In this document: in pieces, positions 63,915 to 64,000 of the stretch
How positions within the stretch are numbered: position 1 is the first letter of the stretch
Layout: every line of letters begins with the position of its first letter
Source of the DNA: Salipaludibacillus keqinensis
GTDB lineage: Bacteria; Bacillota; Bacilli; Bacillales; Salisediminibacteriaceae
DNA: 64,000 nucleotides
NCBI RefSeq assembly: GCF_003226325.1
Contig: NZ_PDOD01000002.1
Location: forward strand, 496,001 to 560,000
Direction: 5' to 3'
Made by a program: the position numbers and the translations under genes
Notes under the pieces: model-generated
What the model saw: only the letters and a program-made list of their open reading frames with translations
Told to the model about the DNA's origin: nothing
Databases searched by the model: none

Positions 63915-64000
63915 TTACATTAATCCTGTTACGTGATAGCCGCCGTCCACGTGCAACAATTCGCCGGTGATTCCTTTTGATAAATCACTCATAAGGAACA
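63915..64000 (-). CDS. fabI: Enoyl-[acyl-carrier-protein] reductase (NADH), 3' end only
   Basis: The last 28 codons read FLMSDLSKGITGELLHVDGGYHVTGLM, the FabI ending, which shapes the substrate loop of the fatty-acid elongation enzyme. The gene continues beyond the window edge. In B. subtilis fabI is adjacent to the cot spore-coat cluster, as here. Confidence 0.85.
   Translation of the reverse strand, partial: FLMSDLSKGITGELLHVDGGYHVTGLM

Noticed and set aside
1-64000. General reassignment of TGA to an amino acid
   Set aside because: TGA ends several intact genes here, including those stopping at 28779, 29175, 34371 and 58356.

Overview
The window looks like chromosomal DNA from a spore-forming, low-GC Gram-positive of the family Bacillaceae, probably a halotolerant or halophilic relative of Halobacillus, Pontibacillus or Virgibacillus. 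This rests on Bacillus-type gene families, strong AGGAGG ribosome sites with frequent TTG and GTG starts, many intrinsic terminators, spore genes and rather acidic secreted proteins. Genus is an inference. TAA, TAG and TGA all serve as normal stops here.

Layout. 0-10 kb: a MurE-type ligase, a TauE/SafE exporter, a 12-unit tandem hairpin array, and gltB-gltD. 10-24 kb: membrane and unknown proteins, a SleL-like spore glycosidase, an msrA whose catalytic codon is TGA, a polysaccharide deacetylase, a spore ATP-grasp protein, a frameshifted manganese catalase, and a CwlO-like NlpC/P60 hydrolase with a WalR-type box. 24-37 kb: trhO, a second hairpin array, uvsE, rarD, a nitrilase-family enzyme, an amino-acid ABC operon, a LysM/M14 peptidase, an interrupted membrane-protein gene and an oxidoreductase. 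37-44.5 kb: a LacI-controlled fructan/sucrose cluster (GH32, two permeases, binding protein, DUF624) without its own ATPase. 44.6-58.4 kb: a peroxiredoxin with TGA at the peroxidatic Cys position, two radical SAM/SPASM paralogues, two cold-shock genes, an HD-GYP protein, phnDEC, a GntR regulator, DoxX and a Tet(L)-like efflux pump behind a promoter-terminator leader. 58.4-64 kb: a spore-surface cluster (coiled-coil proteins, YjcZ, DUF1360, two glycosyltransferases) ending in the 3' end of fabI. In B. subtilis the cot cluster also lies beside fabI.

The most important hidden signal is that two unrelated thiol-redox enzymes, MsrA and a peroxiredoxin, are each cut by a single TGA exactly where the catalytic cysteine belongs. 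Each has a small hairpin beginning 12 nt after the TGA with a G in the apical loop, as expected of a bacterial SECIS. Simple ORF calling would report them as truncated genes. They imply a selenocysteine-decoding Bacillaceae; the sel genes are not in this window. A second layer is a set of dispersed intergenic repeats: a 51-52 bp tandem hairpin family in two arrays, a long palindrome with compensatory changes at two sites, and two short-motif families. All coordinates and motifs were read by eye; no homology search or folding program was run.
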